From contig NZ_MPZV01000004.1 of NCBI RefSeq assembly GCF_002020355.1, positions 186,001 through 250,000 on the forward strand: a stretch of 64,000 nucleotides of DNA, given 5' to 3'. The first letter of the stretch is position 1; every line of letters starts with the position of its first letter. This DNA is from Thioclava sediminum. Lineage in GTDB: Bacteria > Pseudomonadota > Alphaproteobacteria > Rhodobacterales > Rhodobacteraceae. The notes beneath the pieces are model-generated. The model ran no database searches, was not told the DNA's origin, and saw only the letters and a list, made by a program, of their open reading frames with translations. Positions 41,945 through 50,222 of the stretch are shown in pieces. The position numbers and the translations under genes were made by a program.

Positions 41945-42973
41945 TCAACGTTTACGGATCGTGTCGCCCGGATCGAGGGTCGGCTCCAGCTCGATCACTT
42001 CGCCGCCGATCATCCCGCTTTGCGAGCGCCCCGAAATGATCTGTGCCGCCTTGCGGCCAATCTCAGCGCGGCAGGCATTCATCGTTGCGAGCCGCACCGA
42101 CAACCCGTCAAGCAGTTCCAGCCCGTTGAACCCGGCCAGACCCATCTTGTTCGGCACGTCGATGCCGTTGTCGAGGCACCAGAGCAGACCGCCCGCGCCG
42201 ATCATGTCGTTGGAATAATAAAGGAAATCGAGATCGGGCGAGCGCTTGAGCATCGTCTCCGTCATCTCGCGCCCTTTCGCGAGCGCAGAACCGCCCGCGT
42301 AGAACTCGGTATCGGCCAGTTCGATCCCCGCTTTGGCGAGCCCTTCCTTGAACCCTTCGAGCCGTTTGCGCGCCCGGTGATCCTCGGGCATTTTCGTGCC
42401 GAGGAACCCGATCTTGCGATAGCCCGCGGCGATGATCGCCTCGGCCATATGCAGCCCGGCGCGGCGATGCGAAATACCCACGACCGAGTCGATCCCCTCG
42501 CCATCGACATCCATGATCTCGACCACCGGAATGCCCGCATTCTGCAGCATGGCGCGCGAGGCGGGCGTGTGCTCGACCCCCGCGATGATCACCCCCGAGG
42601 GGCGCCACGAGAGCATCTCATAGAGAACCTGCTCTTCCTTCTCGGGCGAGTAATTCGTCACCCCGACGACCGGCTGCAGCCCGGTATCCTCGAGCTCGTC
42701 GGACACGCTCGACAGCACTTTCGGAAAGACGAGGTTCGACAGCGACGGGATGATCACGGCCACGAGGTTCACCCGCTGAGAGGCCAGCGCGCCCGCGATC
42801 TTGTTGGGCACATAGCCAAGCGCTTTCGCGGCCTGCAGGACCTTTTCGCGTGTCGCATCAGAGACATCGCCGCGATTGCGCAGCACGCGACTGACGGTCA
42901 TCTCCGAGACGCCAGAGGCTTCGGAGACATCGCGCAGGGTCAAAGGACGGCGGGTTTCGATAGGGCGAGACAA
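41945..42973 (-). CDS. LacI-family transcriptional regulator (GntR/IdnR-like)
   Basis: Repressor-type regulator (342 aa). The N-terminal helix-turn-helix is in TLRDVSEASGVSEMTVSRVL (residues 12-31), with a hinge helix ASQRVNLVAVIIP after residue 60. The sensor domain resembles gluconate-type LacI regulators (LSNLVFPKVLSSVSDEL; FLGTKMPEDHRARKRLEGF). No sugar catabolic genes are adjacent, so its main targets are probably elsewhere. Two LacI-type palindromes upstream suggest autoregulation. Confidence 0.92.
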   Translation of the reverse strand: MSRPIETRRPLTLRDVSEASGVSEMTVSRVLRNRGDVSDATREKVLQAAKALGYVPNKIAGALASQRVNLVAVIIPSLSNLVFPKVLSSVSDELEDTGLQPVVGVTNYSPEKEEQVLYEMLSWRPSGVIIAGVEHTPASRAMLQNAGIPVVEIMDVDGEGIDSVVGISHRRAGLHMAEAIIAAGYRKIGFLGTKMPEDHRARKRLEGFKEGLAKAGIELADTEFYAGGSALAKGREMTETMLKRSPDLDFLYYSNDMIGAGGLLWCLDNGIDVPNKMGLAGFNGLELLDGLSVRLATMNACRAEIGRKAAQIISGRSQSGMIGGEVIELEPTLDPGDTIRKR

Positions 42974-42998
42974 GGGCGGTTCCTCAAGGTTCTCCTCT

Positions 42999-43057
42999 TG
43001 TTAGCGCCAAACATTTCCCTTGCGCAAGCGAATGATGCCAAGTATGTTAGCGTTAAC
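42999..43057. promoter_or_regulatory. Two LacI-type operators upstream of the regulator gene
   Basis: TGTTAGCG occurs twice: in TTAGCGCCAA (palindrome centre near 43005) and in GTTAGCGTTAAC (43046-43057, 10 of 12 bases symmetric). The centres are 46 bases apart. Both fit LacI-family operators with a central CG. The first is 26 bases from the lacI start, so autorepression is likely. A GATAAT box at 43071-43076 faces right. The gap 42974-43301 (328 bases) holds these, the terminator-like hairpin at 43137 and no credible protein gene. Confidence 0.6.
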
Positions 43058-43136
43058 GGTTGTAGGGTTGGATAATCTCCGCCCGATACCTGGAACGACC
43101 CGCGCCGGTGTCGGATTCGTCACGGCGAGGGATGCG

Positions 43137-43180
43137 AAAGGGGGCGCAGTGGGCCAATTTGCGCTCCCTTTTCTTTCTTT
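43137..43180 (+). terminator. Terminator-like hairpin with no obvious upstream gene
   Basis: A 12-bp stem AAAGGGGGCGCA/TGCGCTCCCTTT (one G-T pair, 11-base loop) is followed by TTCTTTCTTT. No plus-strand gene ends before it, so it may end a short RNA starting near the LacI operators or protect the tRNA gene from read-through. Confidence 0.5.
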
Positions 43181-43301
43181 CCCCTGAAATCCTGAAATTT
43201 CTGCACGACCCGCATGCATAGGAATATGCGCGCGGTTTTCTGTTGCAGCGCAGCGATGGACTTGCGCCACAAGCTCTTTGGCGGCATCAAAGGCGCAGCG
43301 C

Positions 43302-43378
43302 GGTCCCGTGGCTCAACTGGATAGAGCAGCCCCCTCCTAAGGGGCAGGTTGCAGGTTCGAATCCTGCCGGGATCGCCA
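43302..43378 (+). tRNA. tRNA-Arg (anticodon CCU)
   Basis: A 77-base cloverleaf with encoded CCA. The acceptor stem is GGTCCCG/CGGGATC. The anticodon stem is GCCCC/GGGGC around loop CTCCTAA, giving anticodon CCT at 43336-43338. The T-arm is CAGGTTCGAATCCTG. It reads the rare AGG codon. No integrated element is attached to it. Confidence 0.97.
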
Positions 43379-43390
43379 AGCAGACATGAA

Positions 43391-43416
43391 AAAGGCCCGC
43401 GCGATGCGGGCCTTTC
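43391..43416. terminator. Bidirectional terminator after tRNA-Arg
   Basis: A perfect 10-bp stem AAAGGCCCGC/GCGGGCCTTT with a 5-base loop lies between the tRNA and the convergent carboxynorspermidine dehydrogenase gene. Confidence 0.85.
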
Positions 43417-43435
43417 GTGTTTCTGGTGCGACCGC

Positions 43436-44683
43436 TTAAAGCTCGGTCCAGGCCTTGTCCTCGCCCTTGAGGCCACCGACCATCACGCGGGTCGGAAGGC
43501 CGATGCGGTCGAGCTGGGTGAAGAAGGGCTTGGGGTCCATCTCTTCGACGTTTTTCATCGTCTTCGCATCCCAGTCGCCTTGGGCGATCAGGATCGCGGC
43601 GGCGACCGGCGGCACGCCCGCCGTGTAGGAGATGCCCTGCGAGCCGACCTCTTCGTAAGCCTCTTTGTGATCGGCGACGTTATAGACGAAATATTCCAGG
43701 TCCTTGCCGTCCTTCGTGCCTTTCACCAGATCGCCAATGCAGGTCTTGCCGGTGTAGTTCGGCGCGAGGCTCGACGGGTCGGGCAGCACGGCCTTCACCA
43801 CTTTCAGCGGCACGACTTCCAGACCTTCAGCGGTTTTCACCGGCTGTTCAGACAACAGGCCGAGGTTCTTCAGCACGGTGAAGACGTTGATGTAGTGATC
43901 GCCGAAGCCCATCCAGAAGCGCACATCGGCCTGCGGATAGTTCGTGGCCAGCGAATGCACCTCGTCATGGCCCGACTGATAGGCCTGCGAGGGGCCGACG
44001 ACGGGCAGATCCCATTTGTGGCCCGACGCGAACATGCTCGTCTCTTTCCACTGCTGGTCTTCCCAATAGTAAACCACGCCGGTGAATTCGCGGAAGTTGA
44101 TCTCGGGATCGAAATTGGTCGCGAAATACTTGCCGTGCGAGCCTGCGTTGATGTCGACGATGTCGATCGACTTCACCTCGTCCATCTGGTCGATGGCGAA
44201 GCGCGCATAGGCGTTGACCACGCCCGGATCGAAGCCCGCGCCGAGGATCGCGGTCACGCCGTGCTCGGTGCACAGATCGCGCTTCTTCCACTCGTAATTG
44301 GCATACCACGGCGGGGTTTCGCAGATCTTGTCGGGCTCTTCGTGGATCGCGGTGTCGATATAGGCGGCGCCCGTCGCGATGCAGCCGTCGAGCACGTGCA
44401 TATTCACGAAAGCGGTGCCGACGTTGATCACGATCTGCGCGCCGGTCTCGCGGATCAGCGCTGCGACGGCCTCGGAATCGGTCGCATCCACCTCATGGGC
44501 TTCGAACGTGCCGTCCACCTTCATCGCGCCCTTTTCATGCACGCTCTCGATGATCGCGTCGCATTTCGATTTGGTGCGCGAGGCGATATGCAGGTCGCCA
44601 AGGATGTCGTTATTCTGCGCGCATTTATGCGCCACGACCTGGGCGACGCCGCCCGCTCCGATGATGAGCACGTTCTTTTTCAC
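43436..44683 (-). CDS. Carboxynorspermidine/carboxyspermidine dehydrogenase (saccharopine dehydrogenase family)
   Basis: NAD(P)H-dependent enzyme (415 aa) condensing an aspartate-semialdehyde with a diamine to carboxy(nor)spermidine. The Rossmann motif is VLIIGAGGVAQVVAHKCAQN (residues 5-24). VDATDSEAVAALI and FDPGVVNAYARFAIDQ match the Lys9/saccharopine dehydrogenase-like family. The gene lies just before the matching decarboxylase on the same strand, which fixes the pathway: the S-adenosylmethionine-independent route to spermidine or norspermidine common in alphaproteobacteria. Confidence 0.92.
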   Translation of the reverse strand: MKKNVLIIGAGGVAQVVAHKCAQNNDILGDLHIASRTKSKCDAIIESVHEKGAMKVDGTFEAHEVDATDSEAVAALIRETGAQIVINVGTAFVNMHVLDGCIATGAAYIDTAIHEEPDKICETPPWYANYEWKKRDLCTEHGVTAILGAGFDPGVVNAYARFAIDQMDEVKSIDIVDINAGSHGKYFATNFDPEINFREFTGVVYYWEDQQWKETSMFASGHKWDLPVVGPSQAYQSGHDEVHSLATNYPQADVRFWMGFGDHYINVFTVLKNLGLLSEQPVKTAEGLEVVPLKVVKAVLPDPSSLAPNYTGKTCIGDLVKGTKDGKDLEYFVYNVADHKEAYEEVGSQGISYTAGVPPVAAAILIAQGDWDAKTMKNVEEMDPKPFFTQLDRIGLPTRVMVGGLKGEDKAWTEL

Positions 44684-44734
44684 TTCGGCTGTCTCCTTTT
44701 TCTGCGGACAGGGGAAGGGGGCTCTTGTGGGCCC

Positions 44735-45829
44735 TCAGGACAATGAGGCGCGATAATCCTCATAGGTGAAGTCGCGAATCCGGTCGATGTTCCCATCTTC
44801 GCGGCGGATGGCGATGGCGGGCATCGCCACGCCGTTGAACCAGTTCTTCTTGACCATCGTGTAACCGGCGGCATCGGCAATCGAGATACGGTCGCCGATT
44901 TCGAGCGGTTTGTCGAACCGCGCCTCGCCGAAGATGTCGCCCGCGAGGCAGGTCTTGCCCGCGATCTGGTATTCGTATTCGCCCTGCTGCGGCAGCTTGG
45001 CGGTCTCGCGATAGATCAGCAGGTCGAGCATATGCGCCTCGATACTGCTATCGACGATGGCGATCTTCTTACCGTTGTCGAGAATGTCGAGCACCGTCAC
45101 CTCGAGCGAGGCGGTTTGCGTGATCGAAGCCTCGCCGGGCTCGAGATAGGCCTGCACGTCGAAATCCTCGGAGAATTTCTTCAGCCGGTCGGCGAGCGCG
45201 TCGAGCGGGTAATCGTCGCCGGTGAAATGGATGCCGCCGCCGAGGCTGACCCATTTCAGACGTTTCAGGATGTCGCCGAACTCGGCCTCGATGCGGCTCA
45301 GCTGATGGTCGAACAGCGCGAAATCGGCGTTCTCGCAATTGTAGTGGATCATTACGCCCGAGATGCGGTCCATCGCCGCCTCTAGCCGCTCGGCATCCCA
45401 TTCGCCCAGACGCGAGAACGGCCGCGCCGGGTCCGCGAGATCGAAGCCGGAGGTCGAAAACCGCGGGTTCAGGCGCAGGCCACGCTCGATATGCGCGGCC
45501 TTGTCGCCGAAGCGATCCAGCTGGCTCAGCGAGTTGAAGATGATCTTGTCGGCGTAACCGATGGCCTCGTCGATCTCACCGTCCGCCCAGGCGACCGAAT
45601 AGGCATGGGTTTCCTTGCCGAATTTCTCACGCCCCAGATGCAGCTCGAACAGCGAGCTGGAGGTCGTGCCATCCATGTAGGGCTTCATGATGTCGAAGGC
45701 CGACCATGTGGCGAAACATTTCAGCGCCAGCAGAGCTTTCGCGCCGGAACGCTCGCGCAGACGCTCGATCTTGCGCATGTTCTCGCGCAGGCGCGCCTCG
45801 TCGATCAGGTAGAAGGGCGTGTCGGACAT
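44735..45829 (-). CDS. nspC: Carboxynorspermidine decarboxylase
   Basis: PLP-dependent decarboxylase of the alanine-racemase-fold group IV (364 aa). The PLP lysine is in ALLALKCFATW (near residue 36). The phosphate/substrate motifs are WVSLGGGIHF and YLEPGEASI, and CLAGDIFGEARF supplies the catalytic cysteine across the dimer. ATG 45829 follows GGGAGAGCC; a longer frame to 45886 lacks conservation. It removes the carboxyl group from carboxy(nor)spermidine. It is the upstream gene of the pair. Confidence 0.93.
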   Translation of the reverse strand: MSDTPFYLIDEARLRENMRKIERLRERSGAKALLALKCFATWSAFDIMKPYMDGTTSSSLFELHLGREKFGKETHAYSVAWADGEIDEAIGYADKIIFNSLSQLDRFGDKAAHIERGLRLNPRFSTSGFDLADPARPFSRLGEWDAERLEAAMDRISGVMIHYNCENADFALFDHQLSRIEAEFGDILKRLKWVSLGGGIHFTGDDYPLDALADRLKKFSEDFDVQAYLEPGEASITQTASLEVTVLDILDNGKKIAIVDSSIEAHMLDLLIYRETAKLPQQGEYEYQIAGKTCLAGDIFGEARFDKPLEIGDRISIADAAGYTMVKKNWFNGVAMPAIAIRREDGNIDRIRDFTYEDYRASLS

Positions 45830-45891
45830 GGCTCTCCCTCGGGTCAACAGACCCTGCGATATAGGGCGCATGTGACAGTGGCGCAACCGGA

Positions 45892-46596
45892 TCAGTCGAC
45901 TCGGATCGCATCCTTGGCCACGCTAAGTGCATAGCCTTTGCGGGAAATGTTGCGCACGAGAAGCTCGCTGACGAGCTGATTTCCGAGGCTGTCGCGCAGC
46001 CGTTTGATCCGTGTCGCGCCCGCCGCCTCGTCGCAATCGGCCTCGTCCCGGCCCGAGATCATCGCCTCGATCTGCGCGCCGGTGAGGATGTCGTCATCCA
46101 TCCGCGCCTCGGCCAGCACCGACAGCGTCTCGATCGCGGCCGGGGTCAGCGTGAAGCCCATATCGTTGAGCATCACCGCGTTTTCCCCGCGAAGGATGCG
46201 TAAGGACTGCACCTCGATCCCGGCGCGGCGAATCTCGGTCATCCGCTTGTTCAGCGCGATCAGGAGCAGCAAGAACACGATCGTCGCGATCAGCAACGCG
46301 GCGGCGAAGATCAGCAGGATGAAGATGATCACCCGGTAATTCGCCAGCACGTCCGAGAACGCGGTGCCCGACTGTGCCAGAACCTCCAGCAGTTTGATCT
46401 CGGCCTGCGAGGTCAGGTTGTCGTTCTGCACGAAGATCTGCTCGACCCGCGCGTTGAACGCATCGGCATTGGGCAGATTCGCGAACAGCAGCACGGCGGC
46501 CACGGCGAGAATCGCGACCACGGCCACGATCCCGCCCACAACCGCGCGCGAGCCGAGTCGTAAACTATCAGTAACGGAGGAAATATTGTCCGGCAC
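45892..46596 (-). CDS. Membrane protein with C-terminal winged-helix DNA-binding-like domain
   Basis: Predicted integral membrane protein (234 aa). Two hydrophobic helices (about residues 20-42 and 88-115) flank a short presumably periplasmic region (about 43-87). The cytoplasmic tail (about 120-234) ends in RIKRLRDSLGNQLVSELLVR and ISRKGYALSV, a pattern like the recognition helix and wing of OmpR/PhoB-type DNA-binding domains. This would be a ToxR-like membrane-bound regulator, but with the DNA-binding part at the C-terminus. GTG 46596 is preceded by AAAGGAAGG; ATG 46620 is the alternative. It overlaps the end of the upstream gene by 29 bases. Confidence 0.65.
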   Translation of the reverse strand: MPDNISSVTDSLRLGSRAVVGGIVAVVAILAVAAVLLFANLPNADAFNARVEQIFVQNDNLTSQAEIKLLEVLAQSGTAFSDVLANYRVIIFILLIFAAALLIATIVFLLLLIALNKRMTEIRRAGIEVQSLRILRGENAVMLNDMGFTLTPAAIETLSVLAEARMDDDILTGAQIEAMISGRDEADCDEAAGATRIKRLRDSLGNQLVSELLVRNISRKGYALSVAKDAIRVD

Positions 46597-46849
46597 TGGC
46601 CTTCCTTTGCTCCAAGCCATCGGGGCCGAATGTGGAGAGAACCGTCAGCAAGGTCCACCCATCGGCTTTCAGCTTCGGCGCCAATTCGCGCGCCGCCGCC
46701 TGTTTCGAACAGGCCGAGTCCGAGACCTGCGCCACCCCGTATTGCAGCTGCAACGGGTTGTCGCGCTTGGCCTTGTAATCGGCATAGCACTCGGCCTGCG
46801 CGGCCGAGGCAGAGGCGAGAAGCGCCAATATGAGGACTACGTGTTTCAT
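46568..46849 (-). CDS. Small exported protein of unknown function
   Basis: Hypothetical protein (93 aa). A clear Sec signal peptide (MKHVVLILALLASASAAQA, cleavage about residue 19) is followed by a short mature domain beginning ECYADYKAKRDNPLQLQYGV, with two cysteines in the mature part. It is predicted periplasmic. It overlaps the membrane winged-helix gene downstream, so the two are probably co-expressed and may be functionally linked. Confidence 0.72.
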   Translation of the reverse strand: MKHVVLILALLASASAAQAECYADYKAKRDNPLQLQYGVAQVSDSACSKQAAARELAPKLKADGWTLLTVLSTFGPDGLEQRKASAGQYFLRY

Positions 46850-47018
46850 GTGGAACACGCTGCGCTCAACGCCCGTGTTATTCAATAGCCAAAGGGGGTT
46901 GGCCCACCTGTTATCCGATAGCAGGGGGCCGTTATTGCCTGACTTTCGCCCCTCGGCCCAATCTCGGTTCATCGACGTCATGCGGCCTTCCGGGCTGCCG
47001 AGTGAAAGGACCGAAGCC

Positions 47019-47576
47019 ATGAGCCTCAAGACCAAGGCCACCGCCGCCATCACCGCCCTCGCCCTCGCGCTGGGATCCGTTGCGATCAGCGCCACGCCCG
47101 CCGCCGCGCTGGGCAAGAAGGACCGTCAGGCGCTGAGCATCCTGCTTGGGGTCGGTGCTGCCGCGCTGATCCTCGACGGGATGAACAAGAAGGATCACAA
47201 GGCGAAGAAGGCGCAGCCGCGCTACGAGAGCTGGCAGGATCGCCAGCGTCGTCTGGAACGTGAACGCCGCGAGCGCGAGCGCCGCGAAGCCGAGGCCCGC
47301 CGCCAGCGCGCGCAGGAGCGTTACGACCGCGACCACGACCGGTACCGCGATCGCTACAGCCGCGACCGTATCCGCCTGCCCGCGCAATGCGTGCAGCGCG
47401 TGAAGACCCGCCGCGGCTGGGGCGAGGTGGTCTCCGCCTCCTGCCTCGATCGCCGCACCGAGCGCCGCCTACCCGCCAATTGCACCTTCACGATGAAGAC
47501 CGGCCGTCATGGCGTCGAGAAAGTCTATGGCAGCAACTGCCTGGAAGATCGCGGCATCCGTCTCAGCCGGCGTTAA
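47019..47576 (+). CDS. Exported Arg-rich protein of unknown function
   Basis: Hypothetical protein (185 aa). A signal peptide is followed by cleavage near ATPAAA (about residue 30). A short hydrophobic stretch (ALSILLGVGAAALILDGM) comes next, and then a long Arg/Glu-rich predicted helix (about residues 70-115). The C-terminal region has two similar Cys-pair units (CVQRVKTRRGWGEVVSASCL and CTFTMKTGRHGVEKVYGSNC), a possible tandem disulfide-bonded fold. AAAGGA precedes ATG 47019. A terminator follows. Confidence 0.75.
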   Translation: MSLKTKATAAITALALALGSVAISATPAAALGKKDRQALSILLGVGAAALILDGMNKKDHKAKKAQPRYESWQDRQRRLERERRERERREAEARRQRAQERYDRDHDRYRDRYSRDRIRLPAQCVQRVKTRRGWGEVVSASCLDRRTERRLPANCTFTMKTGRHGVEKVYGSNCLEDRGIRLSRR

Positions 47577-47614
47577 GCCATGCGGCAGACGCCATAAGAG
47601 CGTCGTCGAGCAGT

Positions 47615-47641
47615 GCGGGGGCCTTCGGGTCCCCGCTTTTT
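47615..47641 (+). terminator. Rho-independent terminator
   Basis: A 9-bp stem GCGGGGGCC/GGTCCCCGC (one G-T pair) with a TTCG loop is followed by TTTTT. It ends the Arg-rich protein transcript before rnhB. Confidence 0.85.
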
Positions 47642-47679
47642 CATTGAACAGACCTGCCGTTCCGGGGCATTCCGAAGAA

Positions 47680-48315
47680 ATGGCACAGAACCCCGATTTC
47701 TCTTTCGAAGAAGCCGCCTTCGCGCGCGGCCTGACCATCGTTGCAGGCGTGGACGAGGTGGGCCGCGGTCCGCTTTGCGGTCCCGTGACGTCAGCGGCGG
47801 TCATTCTCGATCCCGCCCGCATTCCCGAAGGTCTCAACGACTCGAAGAAGCTCACCGCAAAGCGCCGCGCCGATCTGGCCGCGCAGATCATGGACTGCGC
47901 CGAGTTCTGCGTGGCCCATGCCAGCGTCGAGGAAATCGACGAGCTCAATATCTACCACGCCTCGCATCTCGCGATGTGCCGCGCGGTCGAAGGGCTGGCC
48001 CGCACCGCCGATCATGTCCTCGTCGACGGCAACCGAGTGCCGCGCGACCTGAAGTTGTCCAGCGAACCGATCGTGAAGGGCGATGCCCGCTCTTTGTCGA
48101 TCGCGGCGGCCTCGATCCTCGCGAAAGAGGCCCGCGATTTGCTCATGGTGGATTTGGCGCAACAGTATCCGGGCTACGGCTGGGAGCGGAATGCGGGCTA
48201 CCCGACCAAGGACCATCTGCAGGCGCTTCTAGATTTAGGGGTCACCCCCGTTCATAGACGAAGCTTCAAGCCGGTCCACAATATCTTGTGCCAAGCGAAT
48301 TATATAACCCCTTGA
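47680..48315 (+). CDS. rnhB: Ribonuclease HII
   Basis: RNase H type 2 (211 aa) that removes ribonucleotides from DNA and RNA-DNA hybrids. The catalytic acidic residues are in GVDEVGRGPLCGPV (Asp-Glu) and in LVDGNRVP; KGDARSLSIAAASILAKEAR carries the next conserved Asp and Lys. ATG 47680 starts the conserved part. It lies directly before ccrM, a gene order seen in other alphaproteobacteria. Confidence 0.95.
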   Translation: MAQNPDFSFEEAAFARGLTIVAGVDEVGRGPLCGPVTSAAVILDPARIPEGLNDSKKLTAKRRADLAAQIMDCAEFCVAHASVEEIDELNIYHASHLAMCRAVEGLARTADHVLVDGNRVPRDLKLSSEPIVKGDARSLSIAAASILAKEARDLLMVDLAQQYPGYGWERNAGYPTKDHLQALLDLGVTPVHRRSFKPVHNILCQANYITP

Positions 48316-48352
48316 TTCAAAAAAGAAATTGACGATGAATCGCCTTTGACTC
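48314..48352 (+). promoter_or_regulatory. ccrM: Three GANTC methylation sites in the ccrM promoter/leader region
   Basis: GATTC (48314-48318), GAATC (48337-48341) and GACTC (48348-48352) lie within 39 bases, 77-115 bases before the ccrM start codon. GANTC is the target of CcrM itself. TTGACG (48329) and TTGACT (48346) are possible -35 elements that overlap or adjoin the sites, but no strong -10 box was found. Methylation-dependent autoregulation, known in Caulobacter, is the likely meaning. Confidence 0.6.
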
Positions 48353-48368
48353 ATTTTTATAGCCATAG

Positions 48369-49532
<1,164 letters not shown>

Positions 49533-49569
49533 GGCTCAGCCCTCTCTCAAGAATTAGAAGTTACCGCCG

Positions 49570-49630
49570 GTGCCGAGGGCCGCTCCTCGGCACGCGCCTT
49601 GCCCCGCCGTGCGAAACGGCGGGGTCTTTT
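49570..49630 (+). terminator. Tandem hairpins ending the ccrM transcript
   Basis: GTGCCGAGG/CCTCGGCAC (49570-49593) is followed by CCCCGCCGT/ACGGCGGGG (49602-49624) with loop GCGAA and TCTTTT after it. The second is a good rho-independent terminator. Confidence 0.8.
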
Positions 49631-49644
49631 CGTCTGTGAGGGGA

Positions 49645-49767
49645 GGGGGCTCTGCCCCCGCGCGTGCCGCGCTCCCCCGGGATATTTGAACAAGAGCAAA
49701 GAGCCGGATTTCGGCTTGGCGGAAATATCCCGGGGTGAATGGCCGCAGGCCAGAGGGGCAGAGCCCC
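49645..49767. repeat. Nested inverted-repeat intergenic element
   Basis: Outer arms GGGGCTCTGCCCC (49646-49658) and GGGGCAGAGCCCC (49755-49767) enclose inner arms CCCCGGGATATTT (49675-49687) and AAATATCCCGGGG (49723-49735). All are perfect, with a small AGCCG/CGGCT hairpin between. Each outer arm is also a near-palindrome. The element fills the gap between convergent ccrM and the MarR gene. It looks like a REP-type dispersed repeat; no second copy was noticed in this window. Confidence 0.7.
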
Positions 49768-49775
49768 TGCCGAGT

Positions 49776-50222
49776 TCAGGCCTGGCCGAGGCGGGCGCGC
49801 AATTCGCGCAGAACCGGCAGGGTGGCGCGGACCTTATCGGGGCCGAGATCGCGCACGATCCCCCCGATGATCGGCATCAGAGAGGCCAGCGCCGCATCGC
49901 GCGCGCGCCTGCCGGAGGGCGAGAGCGACACCCATTTGCGCCGCGCATCGTCCCAGTCGGGCCGGATATGCACATGCCCCGCCCATTCCAGCTTTGCGAG
50001 CGTGTTGGTCATCGCACCGCGGGTCACATGCAGCGCCTCGGCCAGTTGGGCGGGCGTGCGCTCTTCGTTGATATGGGCCAGCAGGTTGAGCACCGAGAAA
50101 TGCGAGATCTCCATGCCCTTCGGCAGGGCACGGCTCACCACGTTGCGCGCCAACTGATCGGCCATGAAGACCTCGGCGAACAGCGTCGCGGCAAGCGGAT
50201 CGTTCTCGGGCGGGGTGCTCAC
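49776..50222 (-). CDS. MarR-family transcriptional regulator
   Basis: Winged-helix regulator (148 aa). The DNA-binding region is RTPAQLAEALHVTRGAMTNTLAKLE followed by the wing DWDDARRKWVSLSPSGRRA. The start is a GTG overlapping the amidase stop (GTGA), so it is translated with the amidase. It probably regulates this small operon or a stress/efflux target; the ligand is unknown. Confidence 0.9.
   Translation of the reverse strand: MSTPPENDPLAATLFAEVFMADQLARNVVSRALPKGMEISHFSVLNLLAHINEERTPAQLAEALHVTRGAMTNTLAKLEWAGHVHIRPDWDDARRKWVSLSPSGRRARDAALASLMPIIGGIVRDLGPDKVRATLPVLRELRARLGQA

Noticed and set aside
43302-43378. tRNA-Arg as an attachment site of a genomic island
   Set aside because: No integrase, no direct repeat of the tRNA 3' end and ordinary chromosomal genes on both sides.
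43120-43476. Minus-strand open frame containing GDPGRIRTCNLPLRRG
   Set aside because: It is the antisense translation of tRNA-Arg and flanking DNA, a well-known false protein; the tRNA on the plus strand explains the sequence.
46960-47019. CRISPR, phage or toxin-antitoxin content anywhere in the window
   Set aside because: No regularly spaced repeats, cas genes, phage structural genes or toxin-antitoxin pairs were seen. The only mobile-element trace is the broken integrase; the coordinates given are a nominal placeholder.
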